Positions 44,748 to 54,826 of a stretch of 64,000 nt of DNA are shown one piece after another. Each line of letters opens with the position of its first letter. Position 1 is the stretch's first letter. Made by a program: the position numbers and the translations under genes. The notes beneath the pieces were generated by a model. That model worked only from the letters and a program-made list of their open reading frames with translations, had not been told where the DNA came from and searched no databases. The stretch is from positions 1 through 64,000 of the forward strand of contig CAVXKY010000013.1 of NCBI GenBank assembly GCA_963762425.1, in the 5' to 3' direction. Origin of the DNA: REEB95 sp963762425. GTDB lineage: Bacteria; Pseudomonadota; Alphaproteobacteria; ATCC43930; CGMCC-115725.

Positions 44748-46016
44748 GCGCGATCACCGACATTCGCGCGCGCGAGATACTCGACAGCCGCGGCAATCCC
44801 ACGGTCGAGGTCGATGTGACGCTGGAATCGGGATCCAAGGGCCGGGCGGCGGTGCCTTCGGGCGCCTCGACCGGAACCCATGAGGCGGTCGAACTGCGCG
44901 ACGGCGACAAGAAACGCTATGGCGGCAAGGGCGTGAAGAAGGCGGTCGAGGGCGTGAATGGCGAGATTTTCGACGCGCTCTCGGGCTTCGACGCCGCCGA
45001 CCAGGCGGGGCTCGACCGCGCGCTGATCGAACTCGACGGCACCGAGAACAAGGCGCGGCTCGGCGCCAACGCCATTCTCGGGGTGAGCGTGGCCGTGGCC
45101 AAGGCGGCGTCATCCGATCTGGGCCTGCCGCTTTACCGTTACGTCGGCGGCGTCGAGGCCACGACGCTTCCGGTGCCGCATGATGAACGTCATCAATGGC
45201 GGCGTTCATGCCGACAATCCGATCGACATCCAGGAATTCATGATCGTGCCGGTGGGGGCGCCGAGCGTGACCGAGGCGGTGCGCTGGGGCGCCGAGGTCT
45301 TCCATGCGCTCAAATCGGCGCTCAAGGACAAGGGCCACAACACCAATGTCGGCGACGAAGGTGGCTTCGCGCCCAATCTCAAATCCGCCGAGGAAGCGCT
45401 TAGTTTCATTTTGCGCGCCATCGAAGCCGCCGGCTACAAGCCGGGCGAGCAGGTGGCGCTGGCGCTCGACCCGGCGGCGAGCGAGTTCTGCCGGGACGGC
45501 AAATACAAGATGGAAGGCAAGACCCTCGATTCCGGCCAGATGGTGAAATTCTACGAAGGCCTGGTTGCGAAATATCCGATCCTGTCGATCGAGGACGGCG
45601 TGGCCGAGGGCGATCTCGCCGGCTGGATCGAGCTCACCAAGGCGCTGGGCAAGAAGATCCAGCTGGTCGGCGACGACAATTTCGTCACCAACCCCAAGCG
45701 CCTGGCCGAGGGCATCAAACAGGGCGTGGCCAACGCCATCCTCATCAAGCTGAACCAGATCGGCACGCTTTCCGAAACGCTCGAAACCATCGCGCTGGCG
45801 CGGCGCAACGGCTACGGCACGGTGATCTCGCACCGCTCGGGCGAAACCGAGGATTCGACCATCGCCGATCTGGCGGTGGGCACCAATGCCGGCCAGATCA
45901 AGACCGGCTCGCTGTCGCGCTCCGACCGGCTGGCCAAATACAATCAGCTCATCCGCATCGAGGAGGAGCTGGGCGCGAGCGCGCGCTATGCCGGTCGCGG
46001 GGTTTATAAGCGCTGA
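44744..46016 (+). CDS. eno: enolase (one-base insertion in this sequence)
   Basis: Converts 2-phosphoglycerate to PEP. Reading from MSAITDIRAREILDSRGNPT gives the N-terminal domain to VEATTLPVP. An extra C at about 45179 throws the frame; skipping it joins directly to MMNVINGGVHADNPIDIQEF. Catalytic and Mg sites follow: GDEGGFAPNL, EDGVAEGDLAGW, VGDDNFVTNP, IKLNQIGT and SHRSGETEDS. Total length is 3n+1, which supports a single inserted base. Enolase is essential and single-copy in most bacteria, so a sequencing error is more likely than a dead gene. Confidence 0.93.
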
Positions 46017-46026
46017 GGATATACCC

Positions 46027-46031
46027 CCTGA
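46027..46031. repeat. 5-bp target duplication, left (CCTGA)
   Basis: CCTGA immediately abuts the left 19-bp terminal repeat; the same CCTGA abuts the right repeat at 46779-46783. Confidence 0.6.
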
Positions 46032-46117
46032 GGGTAGTGTCTCAGTTTGAAATCCAATAATCCTTGACGGCAGCCTCCCATTGCCCATGCTTAACGCGAT
46101 ACATGGCGAGGAGCCTC

Positions 46118-46427
46118 ATGTACATAGTCCGAAATCTTGCGCGCCGATGGGCGAGAAGATTTTAAGGCATTTGCCGCGTTGCCGGATGCCAAGAAGCGAT
46201 TTCGGGCAGGTTATGCCCATATTCCTGATATTGTTTCTGGCGTTGCCCTTTTTGAAGCGCCCGGCATCGAGGATGCGCGGGCTGCTGTCGAGGCGGTTAA
46301 AACGGGTAAAGCCGTCATTCTCGACAAGGATTATAACGACGAATTGAATAAGCTGGCCGGGGAATTTATCGACGAGTTGATCGCCAAGGGTGAGTTTCCC
46401 GTTTCCGAGCCAGACGAGAAGCCATAA
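46118..46427 (+). CDS. hypothetical cytoplasmic protein (about 102 aa), one-base frameshift
   Basis: ATG 46118 follows GAGGAG and opens MYIVRNLARRWAR; an extra base near 46152-46158 must be skipped to continue DFKAFAALPDAKKRFRAGYA, GVALFEAPGIEDARAAVEAV and EFIDELIAKGEFPVSEPDEK. The length is 3n+1, as in the other frameshifted genes here. Soluble, acidic and helical. No family recognised. A TTG start at 46137 would avoid the shift but loses the ribosome-binding site. Confidence 0.5.
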
Positions 46428-46465
46428 AAATTAGAGGCGTTGCAGAAAGCAGCTTAGGAGGAATC

Positions 46466-46759
46466 ATGAAGCGGTTCATTATCCTTGGCTTCAGTTTTTG
46501 GTTGATGACGGTTTCCAATGTATCTGTGGCTGCCGATGTTGGTCGGTATCAGGCAGTTCCCCTCTCAAAGGTACAAGGCGAATTTGGCGACAGAATTATG
46601 ATTCTCGACACCATCACTGGTGATCTCTGGCAATGGTGGGATGCCCCGGCCATGGGGAACGACCCCGGACGCTCAGGCATAACCTACATGGGGCATGTAA
46701 AGCCAAGTGCCACCCCCGGAGAAACCACTACATTTCGCCGCTTCGACGCACCCAAATAG
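46466..46759 (+). CDS. small secreted protein carried by the cassette
   Basis: 97 residues with an excellent AGGAGG-type site and a signal peptide (MKRFIILGFSFWLMTVSN, cleavage near VAA). The mature part contains GRYQAVPLSKVQG, RIMILDTITGDLWQWWD and GITYMGHVKPSATPGE. The LDTxTGxLW segment resembles short exported beta-propeller-like or inhibitor-like peptides, but no assignment is made. Its stop abuts the right terminal repeat. Confidence 0.6.
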   Translation: MKRFIILGFSFWLMTVSNVSVAADVGRYQAVPLSKVQGEFGDRIMILDTITGDLWQWWDAPAMGNDPGRSGITYMGHVKPSATPGETTTFRRFDAPK

Positions 46760-46864
46760 TCAAACTGAGACACAACCCCCTGAAAATAAGGTTTAAAAAG
46801 CGTTAACGGCCCGTCAATTGTTCAGTTGACCGGGCGACTCGGGATGTGATTCTTTCGAGTCGTC

Positions 46865-47188
46865 ATGGGGGTCATCTCCGAACTACGCGGCCGCACCGGC
46901 CAGATCATCGGTCCCATTCTCGGGATCAGCCTAGTCTGCTATTTCGCCTATCACCTGGTGCAGGGCGACCGCGGCCTCATCGCCATGATGGGGCTGATGC
47001 AGCAGGTACGCGCGGCCGAGGCCGAGAAGGCCACGCTCGACGCCGAACTCCAACCGCTGGCCAATCGCGTGCGGCTCCTGGAAAGCGCGCATATCGACCG
47101 CGACCTGCTCGACGAGCGCGCGCGCGCGGTGCTGAACGTCGCGGCACCCGACGAGATCGTCATCTATACCCAGAACGCGAACCGGTAG
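46865..47188 (+). CDS. ftsB: septum formation initiator FtsB/DivIC-like
   Basis: 107 residues: a short cytoplasmic start, one helix (IIGPILGISLVCYFAYHLV), then a periplasmic coiled coil (MMGLMQQVRAAEAEKATL DAELQPLANRVRLLES) and the conserved end DRDLLDERARAVLNVAAPDE. It acts in the FtsQ-FtsB-FtsL divisome complex. Its place between eno and pdhA is the usual one in alphaproteobacteria. Confidence 0.88.
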   Translation: MGVISELRGRTGQIIGPILGISLVCYFAYHLVQGDRGLIAMMGLMQQVRAAEAEKATLDAELQPLANRVRLLESAHIDRDLLDERARAVLNVAAPDEIVIYTQNANR

Positions 47189-47475
47189 TTTTCCGGGCGG
47201 ACCGATTCCGAGTCGACCATCCCCGCGGCGTTTGGGCGCGGTTTTTTGCGCTTAAGAAGCGATCACATTTTGCGACTGTTTTATGCAGCTTCGCAGCCGC
47301 ACCATGACCCTCGGCCAGATTTTTCAGCGTCCTTAACTTGATTTCAGTTATGTTGTATTTTTTGTTGCAGAACAATAATTTGGACAGAGATTGCTTGCCT
47401 GTTTCGGGGTTTGGGGGCTAGTAAAGCCGGTCAACCAAAAAAGGCGGCGTTCGGCCGCTGAACTGGGGAGAATTC

Positions 47476-48519
47476 ATGGCCGTCGCCACCAAGCGCAAGC
47501 CCAGAACCAAAACCGACCAGGGTCCGCCGCCCGAGGCCGAGGTTTCGGCCGAAAAGATGCTCGAATTCTACCGCTCGATGCTGCTGATCCGCCGCTTCGA
47601 GGAAAAGGCCGGCCAGATGTACGGCATGGGGCTGATCGGCGGCTTCTGCCATCTCTATATCGGCGAGGAGGCGGTGGTCACCGGCGCCATGGCGGCGATC
47701 GAGCCGGGCGACACCATCGTCACGGCCTATCGCGATCACGGCCACATGCTCTCCACCGGCATGGATCCCAAGGGGGTGATGGCCGAGCTCACGGGCCGCC
47801 GCACCGGCTATTCCAAGGGCAAGGGCGGCTCGATGCACATGTTCTCGCGCGAGCGGAATTTCTTCGGCGGACACGGCATCGTCGGCGCCCAGGTGCCGAT
47901 CGGCACCGGCATCGCTTTCGCCCACCGCTACCGCGACAACGGCCGCGTTTCGCTCACCTTCCTCGGCGACGGCGCGATGAACCAGGGCCAGGTCTATGAA
48001 AGCCTCAACATGGCGGCGCTGTGGAAGCTGCCGGTCGTGTACATCATCGAGAACAACCGCTACGGCATGGGCACGTCGGTGTCGCGCTCGTCCGCCTCGC
48101 CCAATCTGTTCGGCCGCGGCGCGCCCTTCGGCATCCCCGGCTATCAGCTCGACGGCATGAACGTGCTGGCGGTGATGGCGGCGGTGGAGGACGCGGTCGA
48201 GCACGCGCGCAGCGGCAAGGGACCGTTCATCCTCGAAATGCTGACCTACCGCTATCGCGGTCACTCCATGTCCGACCCGGCCAAGTACCGCAGCAAGGAC
48301 GAGGTCAGCCGCATGCGCCAGGAGCACGACCCGATCGACCAGCTCCGGAAGCGGATCATCGACGGCAACGTCGCCGACGAAGCGCGCCTCAAGACGATCG
48401 ACAACGAGGTGAAGGCGGTCATAACCGAAGCAGCCGATTTCGCGCAGCAAAGCCCCGAGCCCGATCCCGCCGAGCTGTGGACCGAGATATACGGCGAAGT
48501 CGGCGAGGCTCGGGTCTAG
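47476..48519 (+). CDS. pdhA: pyruvate dehydrogenase E1 alpha subunit
   Basis: 347 residues. Thiamine-diphosphate site GDGAMNQGQVYESLNMAAL with ENNRYGMGTS (GDG...NN), GGSMHMFS, the GGHGIVGAQVPIGTGIAFA region and the phosphorylation-loop homologue YRYRGHSMSDPAKYR. With PdhB it decarboxylates pyruvate. GGGGAG precedes the ATG. About 290 bp upstream contain no gene and are AT-rich near 47320-47390, probably its promoter region, though no clear boxes were assigned. Confidence 0.97.
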   Translation: MAVATKRKPRTKTDQGPPPEAEVSAEKMLEFYRSMLLIRRFEEKAGQMYGMGLIGGFCHLYIGEEAVVTGAMAAIEPGDTIVTAYRDHGHMLSTGMDPKGVMAELTGRRTGYSKGKGGSMHMFSRERNFFGGHGIVGAQVPIGTGIAFAHRYRDNGRVSLTFLGDGAMNQGQVYESLNMAALWKLPVVYIIENNRYGMGTSVSRSSASPNLFGRGAPFGIPGYQLDGMNVLAVMAAVEDAVEHARSGKGPFILEMLTYRYRGHSMSDPAKYRSKDEVSRMRQEHDPIDQLRKRIIDGNVADEARLKTIDNEVKAVITEAADFAQQSPEPDPAELWTEIYGEVGEARV

Positions 48520-48522
48520 ATC

Positions 48523-49898
48523 ATGGTCGATGTTCTGATGCCGGCGCTCTCGCCCACCATGACCGAGGGCAAGCTCGCCAAATGGCACAAGAAAGTCGGC
48601 GACGCGGTCAAGGCGGGCGACATCCTGGCCGAGATCGAGACCGACAAGGCGACCATGGAATTCGAGGCGGTGGACGAAGGCGCGCTCGCCGAAATCCTGG
48701 TGCCCGAAGGCACCGAGCATGTCGCGGTCAATGCGCCGATCGCAAGAATTGCCGGAGACGGGGAGAGCGCCTCCCCGAAACCCGCGCCCCAGGCCAAGGC
48801 GCCGGCCGCGCCGCCATCGGCGCCCACCGTGCCGGCGGCGCCCGCTATCCAACACGAAGCCGCTCCGCCAGCCGCCCGTCGATGGCAGTGGCGCAGGAAA
48901 CCGAGTGGACCGGCCCCTCGACCACCATGACCGTGCGCGAGGCGCTGCGCGACGCGATGGCCGAGGAGATGCGCCGCGACCCCGACGTGTTCCTGATGGG
49001 CGAGGAAGTGGCCGAATACCAGGGCGCCTACAAGGTCAGCCAGGGATTGCTGGAGGAATTCGGCGAGCGCCGCGTCATCGACACGCCGATTTCCGAGCAC
49101 GGCTTCACCGGCCTCGGCATCGGCGCCGCCATGGCCGGCCTCAGGCCGATCGTCGAATTCATGACCTGGAATTTCGCCATGCAGGCGATGGACCAGATCA
49201 TCAACTCCGCCGCCAAGACGCGTTACATGTCGGGCGGCCAGATGCATTGTCCGATCGTGTTCCGCGGTCCCAACGGCGCGGCGGCGCGCGTGGCCGCGCA
49301 GCACAGCCAGGAATACGCCAGCTGGTACGCGCATGTTCCGGGCCTGAAGGTGATCGCGCCCTTCACCGCCGCCGACCATAAGGGCCTGTTGAAATCCGCC
49401 ATCCGCGACCCCTCGCCGGTGATCTTCCTCGAGAACGAACTGGTCTACGGCCAGGCCTTTCCGGTGCCCGCCGAGGGCGATTGGCTCGTGCCGATCGGCC
49501 GCGCCCGCATCGCGAGGCCGGGCGAGCATGTCACCATCACCGCCTATTCGCAGATGGTGCACGTGGCGTTGAATGCCGCCGCCACGCTCGAAGCCGAGGG
49601 CATTTCAGCCGAAGTGATCGATCTCCGGACCATCCGGCCGCTCGACGTCGACACCATCATCGCCTCGGTCGAGAAGACCAACCGCTTCGTCTCGGTCGAG
49701 GAGGGCTGGCCCTTCGCCGGCATCGGCAGCGAGCTGATGGCGACGGTGATGGAACGCGCCTTCGACTTTCTCGACGCGCCGCCGGTGCGGGTATCGAGCA
49801 AGGACGTGCCGATGCCCTACGCCGCCAATCTCGAGCGCTTGACGCTGCCGCAGGCCGAGGACGTGGTCGCCGCCGTCAAGTCCGTGATGTATCGCTAG
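48523..49898 (+). CDS. pdhB: pyruvate dehydrogenase E1 beta subunit with N-terminal lipoyl domain (frameshift in linker)
   Basis: Alphaproteobacterial PdhB carries its own lipoyl domain. Here it opens MVDVLMPALSPTMTEGKLAK with the lipoylated lysine in EIETDKATMEF (about residue 42), then an Ala/Pro linker. The catalytic part, MAVAQETEWTGPSTTMTVRE through VSVEEGWPFAGIGSELMAT, is in another phase; the switch lies at about 48878-48883. The length is 3n+2. No ribosome-binding site precedes the catalytic part, so one protein was intended. Expected corrected length is about 458 residues. Confidence 0.9.
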
Positions 49899-49908
49899 GG
49901 GCGGAGAC

Positions 49909-51246
49909 ATGCCGATCCAGGTATTGATGCCGGCGCTGTCGCCCACCATGACCGAGGGCAACCTCGCCAAGTGGCACAAGAAGGAAGGCGACACGGTCAA
50001 GGCCGGCGACATCCTGGCCGAGATCGAGACCGACAAGGCGACCATGGAATTCGAGGCGGTGGACGAGGGCACGCTCGGCCGCATTCTCGTGCCCGAGGGC
50101 ACCAAGGGCGTGCCGGTTAACCAGCCCATCGCGGTGATATTGGGCGAGGGCGAAAGCGCGGGCGATATCGGCAAGGCCGCCGCCAAGCCCCCCGCCGCAC
50201 CAAGCACGGTAAAACTCCCCGCCGCGCCCCCCGCGCGGAGCGCGACGACTGAAAGTCCCGCGGCAAAACCAATGACGCCCGCGCCGGCCTTGGCGGCTGC
50301 GCCGGCGCCGAGACCCGCCCCCGCGCCGGTTTCCCGGCCGACAACGCCGCTGCCGCCGCGCGGGGCCTTCGCGCGGCGCGTTTTCGTGAGTCCGCTGGCG
50401 CGCCGCTTGGCCGAGAAATCGAACATCGACTTGTCGCGCCTCGCCGGTAGCGGTCCGCATGGCCGCATCGTCAAGGCCGATGTCGAGGCGGCGATGACGC
50501 GCGGCCCGGCGGCATCGGCGGAGCCGACATATCCCAAGGCCAAGATCGTGGCCGAAGCGGGCAACATTCCTTTCACCGAAGTGCCGCACACCAACATGCG
50601 CCGGGTCATCGCCAAGCGCATGACCGAAAGCATGAGCCATGTGCCGCATTTTTTCCTCACGGTGGATTGCGACATCGACGCGCTCTTGAAGGTGCGCGCC
50701 GATCTGGCCGACACCAAGAGCCTGAAGCTCTCGGTCAACGATTTCGTCATCCGCGCCGCGGCGCTCGCTTTGAAGCAATATCCCGCCGCCAACGCGTCTT
50801 TCAGCGACGAGGCCATCCTGCGCTGGAGCCAGGTGGACGTCGCGGTGGCGGTGGCGATCGAGGACGGCCTCATCACGCCGATCGTCAAGAACGCCGACCA
50901 GAAGAGCGTGGCGGCGATCTCGGCGGAAATGAAGGATCTGGGCCTGCGCGCGCGGGCCGGCAAGCTCAAGCTCACCGAGTTCCAGGGCGGCACCTTCTCG
51001 ATCTCCAATCTCGGCATGTTCGGCATCCGCGAATTCACCGCCGTCATCAACCCGCCCCAGGCCTGCATCCTGGCCGTGGGCGTGGGCGAGAAGCGCGCGG
51101 TGGTGAAGCACGACCAGCTCGCGGTCGCGACCGTCATGAGCTGCACGCTGGCCTGCGACCACCGCGTGCTCGACGGCGCGATGGGTTCGCAATGGCTGCA
51201 AATCTTCAAGAAATTGATCGAGGAACCGGCGGCGCTGCTGGTCTAG
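49909..51246 (+). CDS. pdhC: dihydrolipoamide acetyltransferase (pyruvate dehydrogenase E2)
   Basis: 445 residues: one lipoyl domain (IETDKATMEFEAV, about 1-78), Ala/Pro linker, peripheral subunit-binding domain (VSPLARRLAEKSNIDLSRLA, about 160-195) and the catalytic core ending ACDHRVLDGAMGSQWL with the His-Asp pair. Forms the complex core and transfers acetyl groups to CoA. Its lipoyl domain is nearly identical to that of PdhB, including at DNA level, suggesting recent duplication or gene conversion. Confidence 0.96.
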   Translation: MPIQVLMPALSPTMTEGNLAKWHKKEGDTVKAGDILAEIETDKATMEFEAVDEGTLGRILVPEGTKGVPVNQPIAVILGEGESAGDIGKAAAKPPAAPSTVKLPAAPPARSATTESPAAKPMTPAPALAAAPAPRPAPAPVSRPTTPLPPRGAFARRVFVSPLARRLAEKSNIDLSRLAGSGPHGRIVKADVEAAMTRGPAASAEPTYPKAKIVAEAGNIPFTEVPHTNMRRVIAKRMTESMSHVPHFFLTVDCDIDALLKVRADLADTKSLKLSVNDFVIRAAALALKQYPAANASFSDEAILRWSQVDVAVAVAIEDGLITPIVKNADQKSVAAISAEMKDLGLRARAGKLKLTEFQGGTFSISNLGMFGIREFTAVINPPQACILAVGVGEKRAVVKHDQLAVATVMSCTLACDHRVLDGAMGSQWLQIFKKLIEEPAALLV

Positions 51247-51259
51247 GGAAAGAGAGAAA

Positions 51260-52655
51260 ATGGCGGACACATCTTTCGACGTGGTGGTGATCGGCGGCGG
51301 GCCGGGCGGTTATGTCGCGGCCATCCGCGCGGCGCAGCTCGGCATGAAGACGGCGGTGGTCGAGCGCGAGCATCTGGGCGGCATCTGCCTCAACTGGGGC
51401 TGCATCCCGACCAAGGCGCTGTTGCGCTGTTCCGAGATCAATCACCTGCTGCATCACCTCGACCAGTTCGGCTTTTCCGCCAAGGAGATCAGCTTCGACA
51501 TCGCCAAGCTGGTGGAACGCTCGCGCAAGGTGGCGGCGCAGCTTTCTTCCGGCGTGGGCTATCTGTTGAAGAAGAACAAGGTGACCGTGTTCGACGGCAG
51601 CGCGACGCTGGCGGGCAAGGGCAAGGTGAAAGTGACCGGCAAGACCGCGGCGGATTTGACCGCCAAGCACATCATCATCGCCAGCGGTGCCAGGGCGCGC
51701 AGCTTGCCCGGTCTCGAGCCCGACGGGAAACTCGTCTGGACCTACAAGGAGGCGATGATCCCGAAGGATATGCCCAAATCCCTGCTGGTGATCGGCTCGG
51801 GCGCCATCGGCATCGAATTCGCCAGCTTCTACCGCAATCTGGGCGCGGAGGTGACGGTGGTGGAAGTGCTCGACCGGATTTTGCCGGTGGAGGACGAGGA
51901 GATTTCGGCTTTCGCCCGCAAATCCTTCGAGAAGCAGGGCATGAAGATTTACACCAGCGCCACGGTGAAGAGCCTGGCCAAGGGCGCCAACGATGTCACC
52001 GCGACCGTCGAATCGGCAGGGCAAGAGCTTCGAGGTCAAGGCCGATCGCGTCGTGCTGGCCGTCGGCATCGTCGGCAATGTCGAGAATCTCGGCCTCGAA
52101 GGCACCAAGGTGAAGGTGGAGAAGACGCATATCGTCGTCGATCAATGGCTGGCGACGGGCGAGCCCGGCGTTTACGCCATCGGCGACGTGGTCGGCCCGC
52201 CCTGGCTCGCGCACAAGGCGATGCATGAGGGCGTGATCTGCGTCGAGCACATCGCGGGCTTGAAGACCGCGCATCCCTTGAACGTCCAGAACGTGCCGGG
52301 CTGCACCTATTGCATGCCGCAAGTGGCCAGCGTCGGCTTGACCGAGAAGGCCGCCAAGGCGGCGGGGCGCGAGGTGCGCGTCGGCCATTTCCCCTATATC
52401 GGCAACGGCAAGGCCATCGCTTTGGGCGAGCCGGAAGGCATGGTCAAGACCGTGTTCGACGCCAAGACCGGCGAACTCCTGGGCGCGCACATGATCGGCG
52501 CCGAGGTGACTGAACTGATCCAGGGCTATGCCATCGCCCGAACGCTGGAAAGCACCGAGCAGGAGCTGATCGAGACCATCTTCCCGCATCCGACGCTGTC
52601 CGAAATGATGCACGAGGCGGTGCTTGAAGCCTATAAGCGGGCGATCCACATCTAA
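51260..52655 (+). CDS. lpd: dihydrolipoamide dehydrogenase (E3), one-base insertion in this sequence
   Basis: Re-oxidises dihydrolipoyl groups with NAD. FAD site VVVIGGGPGGYVAAIRAAQL, redox disulphide GGICLNWGCIPTKA, NAD site VIGSGAIGIEFASF, and a C-terminal interface helix with HPTLSEMMHEAV (catalytic His-x5-Glu). The frame breaks at about 52019-52021, where an extra G separates TATVESAG from KSFEVKADRVVLAVGI. Length 3n+1. Corrected length about 464 residues. Confidence 0.93.
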
Positions 52656-52659
52656 GCCG

Positions 52660-53605
52660 ATGACCACGCAAACGCTCCGCCACCCGGAAAAGGCGCATAA
52701 GCCCGACCAGCTTTCGCCGGCCAAGCCGGCCTGGTTGCGCGTCAAGGCGCCGCAATCGCCGGCCTATCATGAAACGCGCGATCTCATGCGCGGCTTGAAG
52801 CTCAATACCGTGTGCGAGGAGGCGGCCTGCCCCAATATCGGCGAATGCTGGGCGCATAAACACGCCACGGTGATGATCCTGGGCGCGGTCTGCACGCGCG
52901 CCTGTTCCTTCTGCAACGTCGCCACCGGAAGGCCGGGATCGGTCGATCCGCATGAACCGGACCATGTCGGCGAGGCGGTGGCGAAATTGGGCCTCCACCA
53001 CATCGTCGTGACCTCGGTCGATCGCGACGATCTGGACGATGGCGGGGCGGGGCAGTTCGTCGCGACCATCCGGGCCATCCGCAAGGCCGCGCCCCAAACC
53101 ACCATCGAGGTGCTGACGCCCGATTTCCTGAAAAAGGACGGCGCGATCGAGGATGTCGTGGCCGCGCGCCCCGATGTCTACAACCACAATCTCGAAACCG
53201 TGTCGCGGCTTTACAAGTGAGGTCCGTCCGGGCGCGCGTTATCGCGCCTCGCTCGACCTGCTCGCCCGCGTGAAACAGCTCGATCCGGCGATGTTCACCA
53301 AATCCGGCATGATGGTGGGGCTGGGCGAGGAGCGGAGCGAGGTGCTCGAGCTGATGGATGATCTGCGCGCCTCCGACGTGGATTTCCTGACCATCGGCCA
53401 GTATCTCCAACCCACGCCCAAGCACCACGCGGTGATGCGCTATGTCGATCCGGCCGAGTTCGCCGATTACAAGGCGTTGGCCTTCGCCAAGGGGTTCCTC
53501 ATGGTTTCGGCCTCGCCGCTGACGCGCTCCTCCTATTTCGCCGGCGAGGATTTCGCGAAATTGCGCCAAGCGCGCGCCGCCAAGCTCGCTCGCGCGCCGC
53601 TCTAG
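52660..53605 (+). CDS. lipA: lipoyl synthase, one-base insertion in this sequence
   Basis: Radical SAM enzyme inserting sulphur into octanoyl groups of the lipoyl domains coded just upstream. The auxiliary cluster motif CEEAACPNIGEC and the radical SAM motif CTRACSFC are present, as is the C-terminal TRSSYFAGEDF with the cluster-binding RSSY. An extra T at 53218 creates a false TGA after SRLYK; skipping it continues EVRPGARYRASLDLLARVKQ. Length 3n+1. Corrected length about 314 residues. Starts 4 bp after lpd. Confidence 0.93.
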
Positions 53606-53609
53606 CGCG

Positions 53610-54038
53610 ATGCCCACCCACGCCGAGAAGCGCTTCCTGCCCTACACGCCCGAGCAGGTGTTCGATCTCGTCGCCGATATCGAGCGCTATCCCGAATTCC
53701 TGCCCTGGTGCGTGGGCGCGCGCATCCGCGAGCGACGCGACAACGTCATCCTCGGCGATCTGCTGATCGGCTGGCGCATGGTGCGCGAGCGATTTACATC
53801 CCGCGTGACCCTGAATCGGCCCGACCGCATCGACGTGGAATACACCGAAGGTCCGTTCCGCTATCTCAAGAATCACTGGGTGTTCGAACGCCAGCCCGGC
53901 GGCTGTTTGGTCGATTTCTTCGTCGATTTCGAGTTCCGCTCGCGCATGCTGCAAGGCGTGATCGCGGCTTTGTTCAACGAGGCGGTGAAGCGCATGGTTT
54001 CGGCCTTCGAGAAGCGCGCCCAAGAACTCTACGGATAG
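53610..54038 (+). CDS. Coq10/RatA-type START-domain protein
   Basis: 142 residues of the polyketide cyclase/START-like fold: FDLVADIERYPEFLPWCVGA, then IDVEYTEGPFRYLKNHWVF and a C-terminal amphipathic helix FNEAVKRMVSAFEKRAQEL. Family members bind ubiquinone (Coq10) and are usually next to lipA in alphaproteobacteria, as here, 4 bp downstream. The ribosome-toxin role proposed for E. coli RatA is not implied. Confidence 0.88.
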   Translation: MPTHAEKRFLPYTPEQVFDLVADIERYPEFLPWCVGARIRERRDNVILGDLLIGWRMVRERFTSRVTLNRPDRIDVEYTEGPFRYLKNHWVFERQPGGCLVDFFVDFEFRSRMLQGVIAALFNEAVKRMVSAFEKRAQELYG

Positions 54039-54046
54039 CTTTACGG

Positions 54047-54826
54047 CTAGGGCAGGACGGTGAATCCCTGTTTCTCGAACAAGGGCTTGGCCTTGGCGGA
54101 TTCGATATAGGCCAAAAACGCCGCCGCGTCCGGGTTGGACGAGGACGCGACCAGCGCCGCCGGATAGACCACCGGCGGATGGCTGTCCTCGGGAAAGACG
54201 CCGATGATTTTGGCCCCGGGCTCGACCGCCGCGTCGGTCTGATAGACGATGCCCAAGGGCGCCTCGCCGCGCGCCACCAGTTCCAAGGTCGCGCGCACGT
54301 TCTCGCCCGGCGCCAGCGAATTCGCGACACTGTCCCAGACCCCGAGATATTGCAGCGCCGCCTTGGCGTATTTTCCGGCGGGCACGGCATCGGGATCGGC
54401 CAAAGCGAGCCGCCCGCCCTTGAGCAGTTTTGCAATCGGGAATCCAGGTTCGATCTTGACCGGGCCGGCGCCGTTCTTCGGCGCGATCAGCACCAGCTTG
54501 TTGCCGAGCAGGGTCTTGCGGCTGGAGGATTTGATCAGGTTCTTGCCGGCGAGGTAATCCATCCAGTCGAGATCGGCGGAGATGAAGATGTCGGCCGGAG
54601 CGCCGGCTTCGATCTGCTTGGCCAGGGTGGAACTCGCGGCATAAGAGATGCTCGTGCTCTTTCCGGTGTCGCGCTGATATTGCGCGGCTGCGTCGTCGAG
54701 CGCGTTCTTGAGGCTGGCGGCGGCGAAGACCAGAACGGGCTTGCCCTGGGCCCCCGCTCAAGGCGGCGCGAAGCCGGGCAGCAGGACAACAGCCCGCCAC
54801 GGGACAATCCGCCAGAATTCGTGCAT
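54047..54826 (-). pseudogene. modA: molybdate-binding protein ModA, with an in-frame stop in the signal region
   Basis: The mature sequence is clear: KPVLVFAAASLKNALDDAA, SISYAASSTLAKQIEAGAPA, DIFISADLDWMDYLAGKNLI, a middle with LALADPDAVPAGKYAKAAL and the end SAKAKPLFEKQGFTVLP. In the same frame upstream is a plausible signal start MHEFWRIVPWRAVVLLPGFA at 54826, but a TGA at 54758-54760 intervenes. Either a nonsense change or a pair of sequencing indels. As written, no complete secreted ModA can be made. A ModE-type operator lies 30 bp upstream. Confidence 0.8.

Larger units (their letters stand above)
46032..46778. mobile_element. 747-bp passenger cassette with 19-bp terminal inverted repeats
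   Basis: The left end GGGTAGTGTCTCAGTTTGA (46032-46050) and right end TCAAACTGAGACACAACCC (46760-46778) are inverted repeats with one mismatch, flanked by CCTGA on both sides. This is the structure left by transposition with a 5-bp target duplication. Inside are two small genes and no transposase, so it would have to be mobilised in trans. It lies between eno and ftsB, neighbours in related genomes. The element family is not identified. Confidence 0.65.

Noticed and set aside
45179..45180. Programmed frameshifting in eno
   Set aside because: No slippery heptamer or downstream structure is visible, and the same one-base pattern appears in unrelated neighbouring genes, pointing to sequence error.
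48883..49898. pdhB catalytic domain as a separate gene starting at an internal ATG
   Set aside because: No ribosome-binding site precedes that ATG, and related PdhB proteins carry the lipoyl domain in one chain; a linker frameshift is simpler.
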